DNA of 64,000 nt from Bradyrhizobium semiaridum (GTDB taxonomy: Bacteria; Pseudomonadota; Alphaproteobacteria; Rhizobiales; Xanthobacteraceae). Where the stretch lies: assembly GCF_020329505.1 (NCBI RefSeq), contig NZ_JAGKJJ010000007.1:248001-312000 (forward strand), read 5' to 3'. The notes beneath the pieces were generated by a model. That model was given only the letters and a program-made list of their open reading frames with translations, searched no databases and was not told the origin of the DNA. This document shows, piece after piece, positions 32,805 through 44,535 of the stretch (the stretch's first letter is position 1; each line of letters opens with the position of its first letter). Made by a program: the position numbers and the translations under genes.

Positions 32805-34133
32805 CTAATGCGTGGCGGATGACGGGATCGCGTGGGCCAGATCGGCCTCGCGCGGCTTGACGCGCATGGAGGCGGCAATGGCTGACGCGACGACCAGGAA
32901 GCCGGCGATCCCGACCAGCGCCCAGGAGAAGCTGCCGGTGGAATCCTTGATCAGGCCGATGCACCACGGGCCGATCAGCCCGCCGAACTGCGCCAGCGTG
33001 TTGACGACGGCTATCGAGGCCGCGCCGGCGGCGCCGGTCAGCAGCGAGGCGTTGATGCTCCAGAACAGCGGATTGCCGGCGTTCAGGCTGAAGCCGACGA
33101 CGCACAGGAACACGAAAGCCAGCACCGGACTGTGGACATAGGCGCTGCCCAGCATCGCGATCGCGGCCAGCAGATAAACTCCGGCAAGATGAAACTTGCG
33201 GTCACCGGTCTTATCAGAGCTGCGGCTGACCACGATCGTGCCGACGACGCCGAGCAGCGGCGGGATCGCCGACAGAAAGCCGACCTGGATGTTGCTGAGC
33301 TCGCCCATGCCCTTGATGATCTGCGGCAGCCACAGCAAGAGGCCGTAGATGCCGACCAGCGCGCAGCCGAACAGCAGCGCCAGCAGCCAGACCCTGATAT
33401 CGAGGATGCAGTCGATCAACCTGTGCTGCCCCTGTTGCTCGATCTCGGCCCGTTCGGCGGCGAGCTCGCCTTCCAGCCAGTTGGCCTGCTCCTTGGTGAG
33501 CCAGCTCGCCTTGGCCGGACGGTCGGTGAGATAATAGAGCGTGAACAGGCCGAGCAGAATGGTCGGCACGCCCTCCGCGAGGAACATCCACTGCCAGCCA
33601 TGCAGCCCGCCGGCGCCGTCGAACCAGGTCATGATGCTGGTCGAGATCGGTCCGCCAAGCACGGCCGAGAACGAGCCGGCGATGATGTAGCCGGCGACCG
33701 CACGGGCGCGGTAGCGCGAGGGGAACCAGTAGGTCAGATACAGCACGACGCCGGGCATGAAGCCGGCCTCCGCGACGCCGAGGCCGAACCGCATCACATA
33801 GAGGCTGAGCGGATCCCACACGAAGGCGGTGAGCGCGGCGACGAGGCCCCAGGTGATCAGGATGCGCGCCAGCCAGATCCGCGCGCCGAGCCAATGCAGC
33901 ATCAGGTTGCTCGGCACCTCCAGCACCATGTAGCCGAGGAAGAAGATGCTGGCGGCAAAGCCGAAGATCGCGGGGCTGAGGCCGAGATCCTTGTTCATGG
34001 TCAGCCCGGCATAACCGAGATTGATGCGGTCGAGATAATTGAAGAACATCATCACGAACAGGATCGGGATCAGCCGCCAGTAGACGCGGCGGATGGTCTG
34101 GCGTTCCAGATCGCTGACAGCAGGTTGGATCAT
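32805..34133 (-). CDS. MFS transporter, anion:cation symporter (ACS) family
   Basis: A 442-residue membrane protein with about 12 hydrophobic segments, starting RRVYWRLIPILFVMMFFNYLDRINLGYA. That sequence is the ACS-family signature in helix 1, with a central loop around 205-250 rich in charge. ACS members import organic anions such as 4-hydroxybenzoate, tartrate, glucarate and phthalates. It heads the operon MFS-ligJ-rraA and is divergent from a LysR gene. Import of the aromatic or dicarboxylic acid consumed by the pathway is the natural reading. Confidence 0.92.
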   Translation of the reverse strand: MIQPAVSDLERQTIRRVYWRLIPILFVMMFFNYLDRINLGYAGLTMNKDLGLSPAIFGFAASIFFLGYMVLEVPSNLMLHWLGARIWLARILITWGLVAALTAFVWDPLSLYVMRFGLGVAEAGFMPGVVLYLTYWFPSRYRARAVAGYIIAGSFSAVLGGPISTSIMTWFDGAGGLHGWQWMFLAEGVPTILLGLFTLYYLTDRPAKASWLTKEQANWLEGELAAERAEIEQQGQHRLIDCILDIRVWLLALLFGCALVGIYGLLLWLPQIIKGMGELSNIQVGFLSAIPPLLGVVGTIVVSRSSDKTGDRKFHLAGVYLLAAIAMLGSAYVHSPVLAFVFLCVVGFSLNAGNPLFWSINASLLTGAAGAASIAVVNTLAQFGGLIGPWCIGLIKDSTGSFSWALVGIAGFLVVASAIAASMRVKPREADLAHAIPSSATH

Positions 34134-34334
34134 TGTTTCCTCGCTTATTGTTATTGATGGCCGATCGCCTCGGCGGATGCGGTCGGTTCAACCTCCGCCG
34201 CGAATTCGCATGGCTGACCGGCTGCTCGCGCTGCGCTCCCGCGCCGGATCGTGATGCATATTGCGGCCGTCTCCGCTTGGAGGCCCCTTGGAGCATCGGC
34301 ATTATCGCGCCAAGATCGGGAAACGGTCCGGTGA

Positions 34335-34354
34335 GGTCAAATACCTGTTTGACC
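34335..34354. promoter_or_regulatory. LysR-type operator candidate
   Basis: GGTCAAA-TACCTG-TTTGACC, a 7-base inverted repeat with a 6-base spacer containing the T-N11-A pattern. It lies in the 249-base divergent gap, 28 bases before the LysR start at 34383 and about 200 bases before the MFS start at 34133. This is the classical position for a LysR recognition site controlling both directions. Confidence 0.65.
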
Positions 34355-34382
34355 GCTCACTTATAGGGAAACGGAATAAGCG

Positions 34383-35318
34383 ATGGACTACAGGCAGCTT
34401 CGCTACTTCATCGCGGTCGCCGAGGAGCTCAGCTTCAGCCGCGCCGCCAAGCGGCTGCATGTCAGCCAGCCGCCGCTGAGCACGCAGATCAAGGCGATGG
34501 AGGAGGAGCTCGGCACCCAGCTGCTGTCGCGGACGCGGCGCGCCGTTGCGCTGACCCAGGCCGGCCAGCTGCTGCTGGAACACGCGCGGCGCGCCGTCGG
34601 CGAGCTCGATCTCGCCTCGGAGACCGTGCGCCGGGCCGCGCGCGGCGAGGCCGGCGTGGTCCGCGTCGGCTTCACCGACTCGGTGCCGATGCTCGACATG
34701 TTCGCCGAGCTGTTCCGCAGCTTCCGCGCCAGCTATCCGCGGGTCAAGATCGAGCTCAGGCACATGTCGACCGCCAAGCAGCTGCAGGCGATCGCCGATG
34801 CCGAGCTCGATGTCGCCATCATGCGGCCGCCGCTGGATTTTCGGCCTGCGGCCGATCTGCAGGTGCATGTGGTGTGGCGCGACCGGCTGATGGTGTTCCT
34901 GCCGGTTGATCATCCGCTGGCCGGCGCACCGGGCAAATTGAAGATGGCCGATCTTGCCGACTACGAATTCGTCGGCATGGTCGAGACCGGCTGCGGCGTC
35001 GGCGATCAGGCCGCGATGCTGTGCCGGCGTGCCGGCTTTGCGCCGCGCATCGCGCAGGAGGCGCATGAGCTGCGCACCGTGCTCAGCCTCGTCGCGGCGG
35101 GGATCGGGATTTCGATCCTGCCATCCTGCTATCAGCAGGCCGGCGTCATGAACGTCGTCGCGAAGACGCTGGATACGGTGGATGCGGAAAGCCGGATGCT
35201 GGTCGCGATGCGCTCCAGTGCCTCGCTGCTGCCGCGCCGCTTCGTCGAATGCGCGCTCCAGGCGGCATCGCGCAGCGCGCCGCCGCTCGCCGCCGAAGTT
35301 GCCGTTGCCGGCCGCTGA
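34383..35318 (+). CDS. LysR family transcriptional regulator
   Basis: A 311-residue LysR regulator. The N-terminal winged helix-turn-helix covers 1-60 (MDYRQLRYFIAVAEELSFSRAAKRLHVSQPPLSTQIK). A LysR_substrate co-inducer domain covers about 90-295, with RVGFTDSVPMLDMF and AAGIGISILPSCYQQAG. It is divergent from the MFS-ligJ-rraA operon and presumably activates it in response to an aromatic acid or pathway intermediate. Its stop codon abuts the stop of the convergent amidotransferase gene with no spacer. Confidence 0.95.
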   Translation: MDYRQLRYFIAVAEELSFSRAAKRLHVSQPPLSTQIKAMEEELGTQLLSRTRRAVALTQAGQLLLEHARRAVGELDLASETVRRAARGEAGVVRVGFTDSVPMLDMFAELFRSFRASYPRVKIELRHMSTAKQLQAIADAELDVAIMRPPLDFRPAADLQVHVVWRDRLMVFLPVDHPLAGAPGKLKMADLADYEFVGMVETGCGVGDQAAMLCRRAGFAPRIAQEAHELRTVLSLVAAGIGISILPSCYQQAGVMNVVAKTLDTVDAESRMLVAMRSSASLLPRRFVECALQAASRSAPPLAAEVAVAGR

Positions 35319-36029
35319 TTAGCCGCGCTGATTGGTGAGAAAATGCGTGATCGCGCCGCCCAATCTGGCGTGATCGAGCGGCGCGGCGAGCGAGGCCTTG
35401 GCGGTCGCGACCACCGCGTCGGGCGCGCGGCCGCGGTGCAGGTCGCACAGCGCATCGGCATAGTCGGCGGTGAATTCCGGGTGCGGCTGCACCGACAGCG
35501 TGGTGCCGCCATCGTACAGCAGCCCGGCATGCGGCGTGAAATCCGACGACATGATGGTGCGCGCCGAGGCGGGCGGGACGATCACCTGATCCTGATGCGA
35601 GCAGGCGACCGCGATCTGCTCGCCCGCGAGCAGCCCGTTATCTTCAGCCAGCCGGTAGACGTGGCGTCCCACGCCCCAGCCCTTGTCGGACTTGCGCACC
35701 GTGCCGCCGAGCGCCTGCGCGATCAGCTGATGGCCGAAGCAGACGCCGACCGTCGGAATGTGCTTGTCGTGCGCCGTGCGCACGAAATCCTCGAGCGGGG
35801 CGATCCAGTCGAAGCCGTCATAGACGCCCGCCGGCGAGCCCGTGATCAGGATCGCGTCGAGGCCAGCGGGATCCGGAAGCGGCTCGCCATCGGGGATGCT
35901 GACGACGTCGCAGGCGACCTGTGGATCGGCGGCGGCGACCATCCGCGCGAACATTTGTGGATATGTGCCGTGGGCCGCGCGGAGTTGCGCGTTGACGAGG
36001 CCGGTCTCGATGATGGTGATGCGGGGCAT
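35319..36029 (-). CDS. Class I glutamine amidotransferase domain protein
   Basis: A 236-residue stand-alone class I glutamine amidotransferase. The nucleophile is in GVCFGHQ (Cys97) and the His/Glu of the triad in QPHPE (His183, Glu185). All catalytic residues are present. Such free-standing enzymes resemble GMP synthase GATase and gamma-glutamyl hydrolases (PuuD-like), and may act on gamma-glutamylated amines or supply ammonia. No synthetase partner lies nearby. It converges on the LysR gene with zero intergenic bases. Confidence 0.9.
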   Translation of the reverse strand: MPRITIIETGLVNAQLRAAHGTYPQMFARMVAAADPQVACDVVSIPDGEPLPDPAGLDAILITGSPAGVYDGFDWIAPLEDFVRTAHDKHIPTVGVCFGHQLIAQALGGTVRKSDKGWGVGRHVYRLAEDNGLLAGEQIAVACSHQDQVIVPPASARTIMSSDFTPHAGLLYDGGTTLSVQPHPEFTADYADALCDLHRGRAPDAVVATAKASLAAPLDHARLGGAITHFLTNQRG

Positions 36030-36097
36030 GGCTGGTATCGGCGAGGGTAAGCTCGTGTGTGCTTACCCCGAAAATGCGGCCACGCTCAAGCCGCCGG

Positions 36098-37042
36098 TCA
36101 GTTCCGTGACGTCACGGTCGGCGCGATCGTTGCGGTGTGCTGCACCGGGCTTCCGATCGCCGGCGTCGTGCTGACGATCGCCGGCTCGGTACGATAGCGC
36201 GGCAGCTGGTCCTCCAGTGAATAGCCGACGCAGAGCGCAAGGCTCGACCACACCGCCATGCTGAAATACAGCGACATCCAGGCGATCTCCTCGCGCCACT
36301 CGGCGATGTCATGCGTCACGATCCAGCGCCTGCTGACGTCGCGCAGCCCCTCGAGCGGGTGCAGCAGCGTGCCGCCGGCGGCGAGATTGGCGCGCCAGCG
36401 GTTCAGATACATCGGGACGTCGATGGTCATCAGGAAGGCGAGGAAGGCGGCGATGCCGCCGATCGCGGCGATGAAGGCCCAGCGCACCGGGCCGTGAAAC
36501 TCCGGCAGCAGCCGGCACAGCGCGATCCCGACCAGGAAGAACACCATGGCCCAGATCGAATTCTCGATCGCATTGCAGAGATAATGGGTGGTCAACACCG
36601 CGTACCAGGAAAACGCTTCCGCGATCACGATCAGCGGCACGATGATCCAGGCGATGGTCACGGTGGTCTCGGCGCCGGTCATGGTGCCGAGCTGATGCAG
36701 CACGATCGCCCATTGCGCCGCGAAGCAGATTTCGGCGACGGTGGCGACGCTGCGGCCGACCGCGACGCTCGACAGCCAGGTGTCGACCAGGCAGATGCGC
36801 TGCACGTCGGCGCGCGGCAGCACCGAACGGAATGCGCAGCCGAACACATAGCCGGCGGACAACAGCAACATCAGGCCGATGCCGGACGTGTTGCTCAGGC
36901 TGCCGCTGCTCTGCTCATGGTACTGACGGTACAGCGCGAACCAGATCGCAATGTTGGCGCCGCTGACCAGGGTCAGCAGGCTCCACCACCGCACCACGGG
37001 ATTCGACCAGGCCAGCGAAACCGGCCGCGCCTGACGCTTCAT
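36098..37042 (-). CDS. Hypothetical multi-pass membrane protein
   Basis: A 314-residue integral membrane protein from ATG 37042 (a TTG two codons earlier is possible). I count about eight hydrophobic segments between residues 18 and 290, with charged loops RSVLPRADVQRIC and PMYLNRWRAN. It ends in a Thr/Pro-rich tail. Motifs such as CLVDTWLSSVAVGRSVATVAEICFAAQW and HYLCNAIENSIWA are well-formed coding sequence, but I do not recognise the family. It stands alone, downstream of a type B repeat. Confidence 0.75.
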   Translation of the reverse strand: MKRQARPVSLAWSNPVVRWWSLLTLVSGANIAIWFALYRQYHEQSSGSLSNTSGIGLMLLLSAGYVFGCAFRSVLPRADVQRICLVDTWLSSVAVGRSVATVAEICFAAQWAIVLHQLGTMTGAETTVTIAWIIVPLIVIAEAFSWYAVLTTHYLCNAIENSIWAMVFFLVGIALCRLLPEFHGPVRWAFIAAIGGIAAFLAFLMTIDVPMYLNRWRANLAAGGTLLHPLEGLRDVSRRWIVTHDIAEWREEIAWMSLYFSMAVWSSLALCVGYSLEDQLPRYRTEPAIVSTTPAIGSPVQHTATIAPTVTSRN

Positions 37043-37195
37043 GCTCAATTCATCGCTCCGCGTGTTACCGAATTGACATTGGTGTGTAGCAATTCTGTCA
37101 TAAATGTCCGGGAATCACGACTAAAAAATGCGTGTGGAGCGGGGCTGTGACGGCCCCGATTGTGACAGCGCGAGGGGCGTGCCCGACGTCCCCCC

Positions 37196-37330
37196 TCGTC
37201 ATTCCGGGGCGCGCCATCCGCGCAAAGCGCGGCCCCGATGGAGCGAGCCCGGAATCCATCGGGCTGCGCGATTGGTGGATGAATGGATTCCGGGCCTGCG
37301 TGCTGCGCACGCATCCCGGGACGACGAGGG
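37196..37330. repeat. Palindromic intergenic repeat, type B
   Basis: It begins GTCATTCCGGGGCGCG and ends CGCATCCCGGGACGAC, with internal GAATCCATCGGG/GATTCCGGGC segments. It is the same family as 48251-48348. It occupies most of the 300-base gap between the membrane protein and the Lrp gene. The rest of that gap holds only a small CGGGGC/GCCCCG hairpin near 37140. Confidence 0.75.
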
Positions 37331-37351
37331 AGAAGGACGCGCTGCCTCGCC

Positions 37352-37825
37352 TCACCCGCGCAGCGCAGTCTCCGGGATGGTGCGGCGGACCACCTCGCGC
37401 ATCGCGAAGCTGGAATGGATGCGCGCGACGCCGGGCATCCGCGACAGATGCTGCTTGTGGATGCGCTCGAAGTCGGCGATGTCGCGGGCGATGACTTGCA
37501 GGTGATAATCGTCGCTGCCGGACATCAGGTGGCACGACACGACGTCGGGACAGCGCGCGATCGCAGCCTCGAACGCGGCCAGATAATCCTCGCTCTGCTT
37601 CTCCAGCGTGATCGTGACGACCACTGTTGTCACGAGGCCGAGCGCTGATGGCTCAAGGTCGACGCGATAGCCGCGGATGACACCGGTCTCCTCGAGATGC
37701 CGGATCCGCCGCGCGCAGGCGGTCGGCGACAGCCCGACCTTCTCCGCAAGCTCGATCTGGCTGGCGCGGGCGTCCGAGACCAATTCCGACAGGATTCTGA
37801 GATCGATACGGTCGAGGCCGTCCAC
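37352..37825 (-). CDS. Lrp/AsnC family transcriptional regulator
   Basis: A 157-residue regulator with an N-terminal HTH (IDLRILSELVSDARASQIELAEKVGLSPTACARRIRHLEE) and a C-terminal RAM ligand-binding domain (CPDVVSCHLMSGSDDYHLQVIARD). I prefer GTG at 37825, which starts directly at the domain and has AAGGA 7 bases upstream. TTG at 37840 would add five residues. It is divergent from alanine dehydrogenase, the usual arrangement for an Lrp-type activator (AldR-like) that senses alanine or related amino acids. Confidence 0.92.
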   Translation of the reverse strand: MDGLDRIDLRILSELVSDARASQIELAEKVGLSPTACARRIRHLEETGVIRGYRVDLEPSALGLVTTVVVTITLEKQSEDYLAAFEAAIARCPDVVSCHLMSGSDDYHLQVIARDIADFERIHKQHLSRMPGVARIHSSFAMREVVRRTIPETALRG

Positions 37826-37965
37826 GCAGTTTTCCTTCAATGAGCGGGCCGCAGACGAAGACTATGAGCGTATTCGGATGTGCACAAGCCGGATTTCGCT
37901 GAGAAACGCCACCTGACGGGGAATAGCCTTGGAAGCGGCGGAGACCAGTTTTCAAGGAGCGGACC

Positions 37966-39081
<1,116 letters not shown>

Positions 39082-39100
39082 GGATTCGATCGTGCGGGTG

Positions 39101-39230
39101 CAACCTCCCCTTGAAAAGGGGAGGTTGCTTTGCTCGTCAGAGCAAAGCGGGTGGGGATCCGCTCTCTCCACGTCGAGCGTCGCCTGTGCTTGACCCCCCA
39201 TCCCGACCTTCCCCCTTTCAGGGGGAAGGT
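39101..39230. repeat. Palindromic intergenic repeat, type A variant
   Basis: Left hairpin AACCTCCCCTT/AAGGGGAGGTT (39102-39126) and right hairpin ACCTTCCCCC/GGGGGAAGGT (39207-39230) flank a GGGTGGGGATC core. It follows the alanine dehydrogenase stop by 20 bases and could also act as its transcription stop. Confidence 0.8.
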
Positions 39231-39281
39231 GAAGACAGACCGTTAATCCGGATGCGTTGCGCTCCATCCGGCCTACGCACT

Positions 39282-39326
39282 GTCGTCCCTGCCTGGTGCG
39301 CAATTACGCACGGGCGGCGGGACGAC
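39282..39326. repeat. Nested inverted repeat
   Basis: GTCGTCCC (39282-39289) and GGGACGAC (39319-39326) enclose a second stem GTGCG/CGCAC. It is probably the remnant of another dispersed palindrome; it lies between the convergent ald and IclR genes. Confidence 0.6.
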
Positions 39327-39387
39327 ACTCAGGATGTTGCGGCATCCGTCACCGTCATCAGCGCGACGCGTTTAGCGTCCTGAGATG

Positions 39388-40176
39388 TCATTTCTCGGAA
39401 TATCCTCGCCCGGCTTCATCTGTCAGTTTTTCCAGCCGACGCTGCATGACTTCAATGATGAGCTCGCGCTTTGCCGCGATTCGTTCGATCGGTCCGCCGA
39501 TGCCGATAGCGAGCGGAGCGCGTCTCTTTGGCAGCGGAACAAGCATGCCTATCGTGTTTGCGCCCGGCGTCGTGCGGCCGCCTGACTCGGAAAACCCGCG
39601 TCGGCGGATGCGCTCGACCTCTTCGAGAAAGACCGATTCTCGAACGCGCACCGATTGATTCGGCTCTTCAGCATTATTGCGACGGATAATGCCGCGCACG
39701 GTTGCGTTTGGCATTTGGCTCAGCAGCACGTGTCCGAGGGCGGTACGAACCATCGGTCGTATTTGACCGGCTTGAGCAGTGTACTGAAGCCGCGAGGTGC
39801 TGGGTACAACGTGTAGATACTGCATCCCCGCGGCGCCCGCCTGATGTCCAAGCATAACGGTTTCGCCGCCAGTCGCCCTCCAGAGCTCCTCCATCAGGTC
39901 TGTGAGCTTTGTATCGCGGAACGGTGAACGACGGATCCAATCACCAAGCAGGTTTACCCGATAGCTGGGTATGAAACGCCGGGTCAGTCGATCGTATTCA
40001 AGGTAGTTCAATTCAACGAGGCTGCTCAGCAACACCGAAGTGCTCGATTGGGGCATCTTCAGCGCGGCAGAAATTTCAGTCACGGACGCAGCGCGCTTTG
40101 TTTCCCGAAAGAATTCCAGAACCGCAAAAGTCCGCATGGCCGATTTGACGATGATCGTCTTGTTCGAGTTCGGCAT
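39388..40176 (-). CDS. IclR family transcriptional regulator
   Basis: A 262-residue regulator. The N-terminal winged HTH (FFRETKRAASVTEISAALKMPQSSTSVLLSSLVELNYLEYD) is followed by a C-terminal IclR effector domain with VMLGHQAGAAGMQYLHVV and TALGHVLLSQM. The gene has visibly lower GC and less third-position GC than its neighbours, suggesting separate acquisition. It is divergent from the leuCDB-ABC operon across a 141-base gap holding a perfect 14-base palindrome, so it most likely controls that operon. Confidence 0.92.
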   Translation of the reverse strand: MPNSNKTIIVKSAMRTFAVLEFFRETKRAASVTEISAALKMPQSSTSVLLSSLVELNYLEYDRLTRRFIPSYRVNLLGDWIRRSPFRDTKLTDLMEELWRATGGETVMLGHQAGAAGMQYLHVVPSTSRLQYTAQAGQIRPMVRTALGHVLLSQMPNATVRGIIRRNNAEEPNQSVRVRESVFLEEVERIRRRGFSESGGRTTPGANTIGMLVPLPKRRAPLAIGIGGPIERIAAKRELIIEVMQRRLEKLTDEAGRGYSEK

Positions 40177-40208
40177 GCCTGTCTCCGCGTGGCAATTGCC
40201 GCACCTCT

Positions 40209-40222
40209 ATCACATATGTGAT
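40209..40222. promoter_or_regulatory. Perfect 14-base operator palindrome between IclR gene and leuC
   Basis: ATCACATATGTGAT is a perfect palindrome in the divergent gap, 33 bases before the IclR start and about 95 before leuC. It is the strongest symmetry in this AT-richer stretch and is placed where an IclR-type site for both genes would be. Confidence 0.6.
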
Positions 40223-40317
40223 GTTAGGGCGAAAAGGCTTCACTTCAGGGCAACTTTGGCACAGATTGGTGTCCATAAGATCAAATCGCATGGAAACGCA
40301 GAGCGCAGGGAGGGCGG

Positions 40318-41721
40318 ATGCCCGGACGAAGCCTGTTCGAGAAGATCTGGGACCAGCATGTCATTGCCCGGTTGAACGAGGACACTGACCTCCTTCATAT
40401 CGACCGCCATCTGCTGCACGATCTCGGCGGCTCGCGCGGCCTGCTCGATCTCAAGAGCCGCGGCCTCAAGGTCCACAATCCCGAGCTGACCTTTGCGACG
40501 CCGGATCATGCGATCTCGACCGCGCCCGGGCGCGCTGGAACCAGCAAGATCGGGCTGGAATTGCTGGCCGCGCTCCGGGTCGAGACCTCGGCGAGCGGCA
40601 TCACGATGTTCGATGTCGATCAGCCCGGCCAGGGCATCGTCCACGTCGTCGGGCCGGAACTCGGCCTGAGCCTGCCGGGCGCGACGATCGTCTGCGGCGA
40701 CAGCCATACCTGCACCCATGGCGGCCTCGGCGCGCTCGCCTTCGGCATCGGATCGAGCGAACTCACCCACGTGCTGGCGACGCAGGCGCTGATCCAGCGC
40801 CGGCCGAAGACGCTGCGCGCGCGCTTCGAGGGCAAGCTGCCGCTCGGCGTCACCGCCAAGGACATGATCCTCGCTTTGATCGGGCAGATCGGCGCGGCCG
40901 GCGGCACCGGCTATGCCGTCGAATATGCCGGCAGCGCGATCCGCGAGCTGCCGATCGAAGGACGGCTCACGATCTGCAACCTCTCGATCGAGCTCGGCGC
41001 CAAGATGGGCATGGTCGCGCCCGACGAAAAGACTTTTGAATTTCTGCGCGGCCGGCCCTATGCGCCGACAGGCGAGATGTGGGATCTGGCGGTCAAGGCC
41101 TGGCGCGAGTTGCCGAGCGATCCCGACGCGGTGTTCGACCGCGAGGTCGTGATCGATGTCACAAAAATCATTCCGCAGGTGACCTGGGGCATCAGCCCTG
41201 AGCATGTCATCGGCGTCGACGGCAGGATCCCCGATCCGAAGACGGTCGACGATCCGGCACGCCGTGCCGCGATCGAAACCGCGCTGGACTATATGGGCCT
41301 GCAAGGCGGCGCGCCGATCGCGGGCACGCCGGTCGACTGGGTGTTCATCGGCTCCTGCACCAACAGCCGGCTCAGCGATCTGCGCGCGGCGGCCGAAGTC
41401 GCGCGCGGCCGCAAGGTCGCGCCCGGCGTCCGCGCCTGGGTGGTGCCGGGCTCGGAGAACGTCAAGCGCGATGCCGTCGCCGAAGGGCTCGACAAGATCT
41501 TCGTCGAGGCCGGTTTCGAATGGCGCGAGCCGGGCTGCTCGATGTGCCTCGCCGCCAACGGCGAGGTGGTGGCGCCCGGGCAGCGCTCGGTGTCGACTTC
41601 GAACCGCAATTTCGTCGGTCGCCAGGGACCGCGGGCGCGGACGCATCTGGCGAGCCCGGCGAGTGCCGCGGCGTCAGCCATCGCGGGTGCGATCGCCGAT
41701 GTCAGGATGATGGGACGCTGA
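40318..41721 (+). CDS. leuC: Aconitase-family large subunit (3-isopropylmalate dehydratase type, LeuC)
   Basis: A 467-residue LeuC-type hydratase, preceded by GGGAGG. It starts LFEKIWDQHVI and carries VCGDSHTCTHGG, the cluster cysteine in GSCTNSR and the two in PGCSMCLA, so the [4Fe-4S] site is complete. Normal LeuC isomerises 2- to 3-isopropylmalate. Here it is in a catabolic-looking operon under an IclR regulator and coupled to an uptake transporter. A related 2- or 3-substituted malate may therefore be the real substrate; that is inference. It pairs with the LeuD gene 2 bases downstream. Confidence 0.93.
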   Translation: MPGRSLFEKIWDQHVIARLNEDTDLLHIDRHLLHDLGGSRGLLDLKSRGLKVHNPELTFATPDHAISTAPGRAGTSKIGLELLAALRVETSASGITMFDVDQPGQGIVHVVGPELGLSLPGATIVCGDSHTCTHGGLGALAFGIGSSELTHVLATQALIQRRPKTLRARFEGKLPLGVTAKDMILALIGQIGAAGGTGYAVEYAGSAIRELPIEGRLTICNLSIELGAKMGMVAPDEKTFEFLRGRPYAPTGEMWDLAVKAWRELPSDPDAVFDREVVIDVTKIIPQVTWGISPEHVIGVDGRIPDPKTVDDPARRAAIETALDYMGLQGGAPIAGTPVDWVFIGSCTNSRLSDLRAAAEVARGRKVAPGVRAWVVPGSENVKRDAVAEGLDKIFVEAGFEWREPGCSMCLAANGEVVAPGQRSVSTSNRNFVGRQGPRARTHLASPASAAASAIAGAIADVRMMGR

Positions 41722-41723
41722 CC

Positions 41724-42355
41724 ATGCCAAAACCGTTCGACAAGCTCACCGCAACCGCCGCGCCGATCATGCGCAGCAACATCGATACCGACGTGATCAT
41801 CCGTATCGAGCGGCTGGTCGGCAATTCGATCCGCGGCACGCTCGGCAAATGGGCGTTCGGCTCGCTGCGTTATCTGCCCGACGGCTCGGAGAATCCCGAT
41901 TTCATCCTGAACCGCGAGCCGTATCGGGAGGCGGAGATCCTCGTCACCGGGCCGAATTTCGGCTGCGGCTCGTCGCGCGAGGGTGCGGTGTGGTCGCTGC
42001 AGGAGCGCGGCATCCGCGCCATCATCGGCTCCGGCTTCGGCGACATCTTCTTCGCCAACTGTTTTCAGAACGGAATCCTGCCCATCGTCGTCGACAAGGC
42101 GGTGGTCGATTCACTGGCCGCCGACATCGAGGCGACGCAGGGCGCGGGCAAGGTCTCGATCGATCTCGAGGCGCAGACCGTCGTCTCGCCGTCCGGCAAG
42201 CAGTATTCCTTCGAGATCGACCCGCGGCGGCGTGAAGGGCTCTTGAAGGGTCTCGATGAGGTCGCGCTGACATTGCAGCGCGACGACGACATCCACGCCT
42301 TCCAGGATGCCGACCGTACGGCGCGGCCCTGGATTCATTCGACAAGGATATCCGC

Positions 42356-42359
<4 letters not shown>
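41724..42359 (+). CDS. leuD: 3-isopropylmalate dehydratase-type small subunit (LeuD)
   Basis: A 211-residue swivel-domain subunit starting MPKPFDKLTATAAPIMRSNIDTDVIIRIERL, with GPNFGCGSSREGAVWSL (substrate-binding loop) and FANCFQNGILPI. It starts 2 bases after the leuC stop and its TGA overlaps the ATG of the next gene (ATGA). It completes the hydratase with the gene before it. Length and motifs are normal for proteobacterial LeuD. Confidence 0.94.
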
Positions 42360-43485
<1,126 letters not shown>

Positions 43486-43489
<4 letters not shown>

Positions 43490-44535
43490 TGGCCAACATC
43501 TCCAGACGCTCGGTTCTGACGGTAATCGCCGCCGGCGGCGCGGCGCTTGCAACCCGGCGTGCTGGAGCCGAGCCGATGAGCGGCCGCGCGGTCTATCCGG
43601 TCGCCGTGCCGGTCTATCAGACGCAGTTCGTCGCCGACCGCATCGGCTACTTCAAGGAGGCCGGGCTCGACTGCAAGCTGGTGCAGGGCGGCAGCGGTGT
43701 GAAAACCCGCGAGATCATCGCCTCGTCGCAGGGCGACATCGGCATCGGCGACGTCACCCATCCGATGCAGCTGACCAATCACGGCCGTGCCGCGCGGGTG
43801 CTGTTGCCGGTCGACACCCGGTCGAACTCGGTGATGTTCATCATCCGCAAGGACCTGAAGGACCAAGGCATCAATACGCTGGAGGCGTTCACGCAGTGGA
43901 AGCGGCCTGACGGCCGCAAGCCGATCGTCTCGGTGTCCTCGCTCGGCGGCACCAACCATGTCTGGGCGTCCTACTACATGGAAACCATGGGGCTCGACGA
44001 CAAGGTGACCTGGATCGGCACCGGCAATGTCGACACCATGTTGGGCTCGCTGAAGTCGAAACAGGTCGACATCCTGGTCTCGTCGCTGTCGCTGCTGACC
44101 GACGCGCAGCAACATGGCTGGGGCGAACTGCTGTTCGATGGCACTGACGAGGCGATCTGGAACAAGCATATCGGCGGCAAGGTGCCGGTGACCGGGCATT
44201 TCACGCTGCAGGCCACGATCGACAAGGACCCGGCCAAGATGCAGGCCTATGTCACCGCGCTGTGGCGCGCGGCGCAATGGATCAAGGTGCACAAGCCGGA
44301 AGAGGTCTATGACGCCATCGAGCCCTATGTCGGCAGCACCTCGCGCGACTCCAACTTGCTGGAAATCGGCTCGATCCAGAAGGTCGCGGACTACGACGGC
44401 ACGGTGGATGCGGCGAGCTTCGCGCGCGGCGAAAAGGTCTGGTTCCGCGAGATGACCGGCATCAAGCCGCTCAAGATCGCCGATGTGTTCAACGCCGCCC
44501 TGATCGACGCAGCGCGCAAGGCCTATCCGGGTTGA
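43486..44535 (+). CDS. NitT/TauT-type ABC transporter substrate-binding protein
   Basis: A 349-residue (348 from ATG 43489) periplasmic protein with a twin-arginine-like leader (ISRRSVLTVIAAGGAALATRRAGA). The mature part shows the SsuA/TauA/NMT1 fold: VPVYQTQFVADRIGYFKEAGLDCKLVQGG, IIASSQGDIGIGDV. It overlaps the LeuB-like stop by 4 bases, so transporter and enzymes are translated as one unit. It should bind the compound degraded by the LeuCDB-like enzymes or its precursor. Confidence 0.9.
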
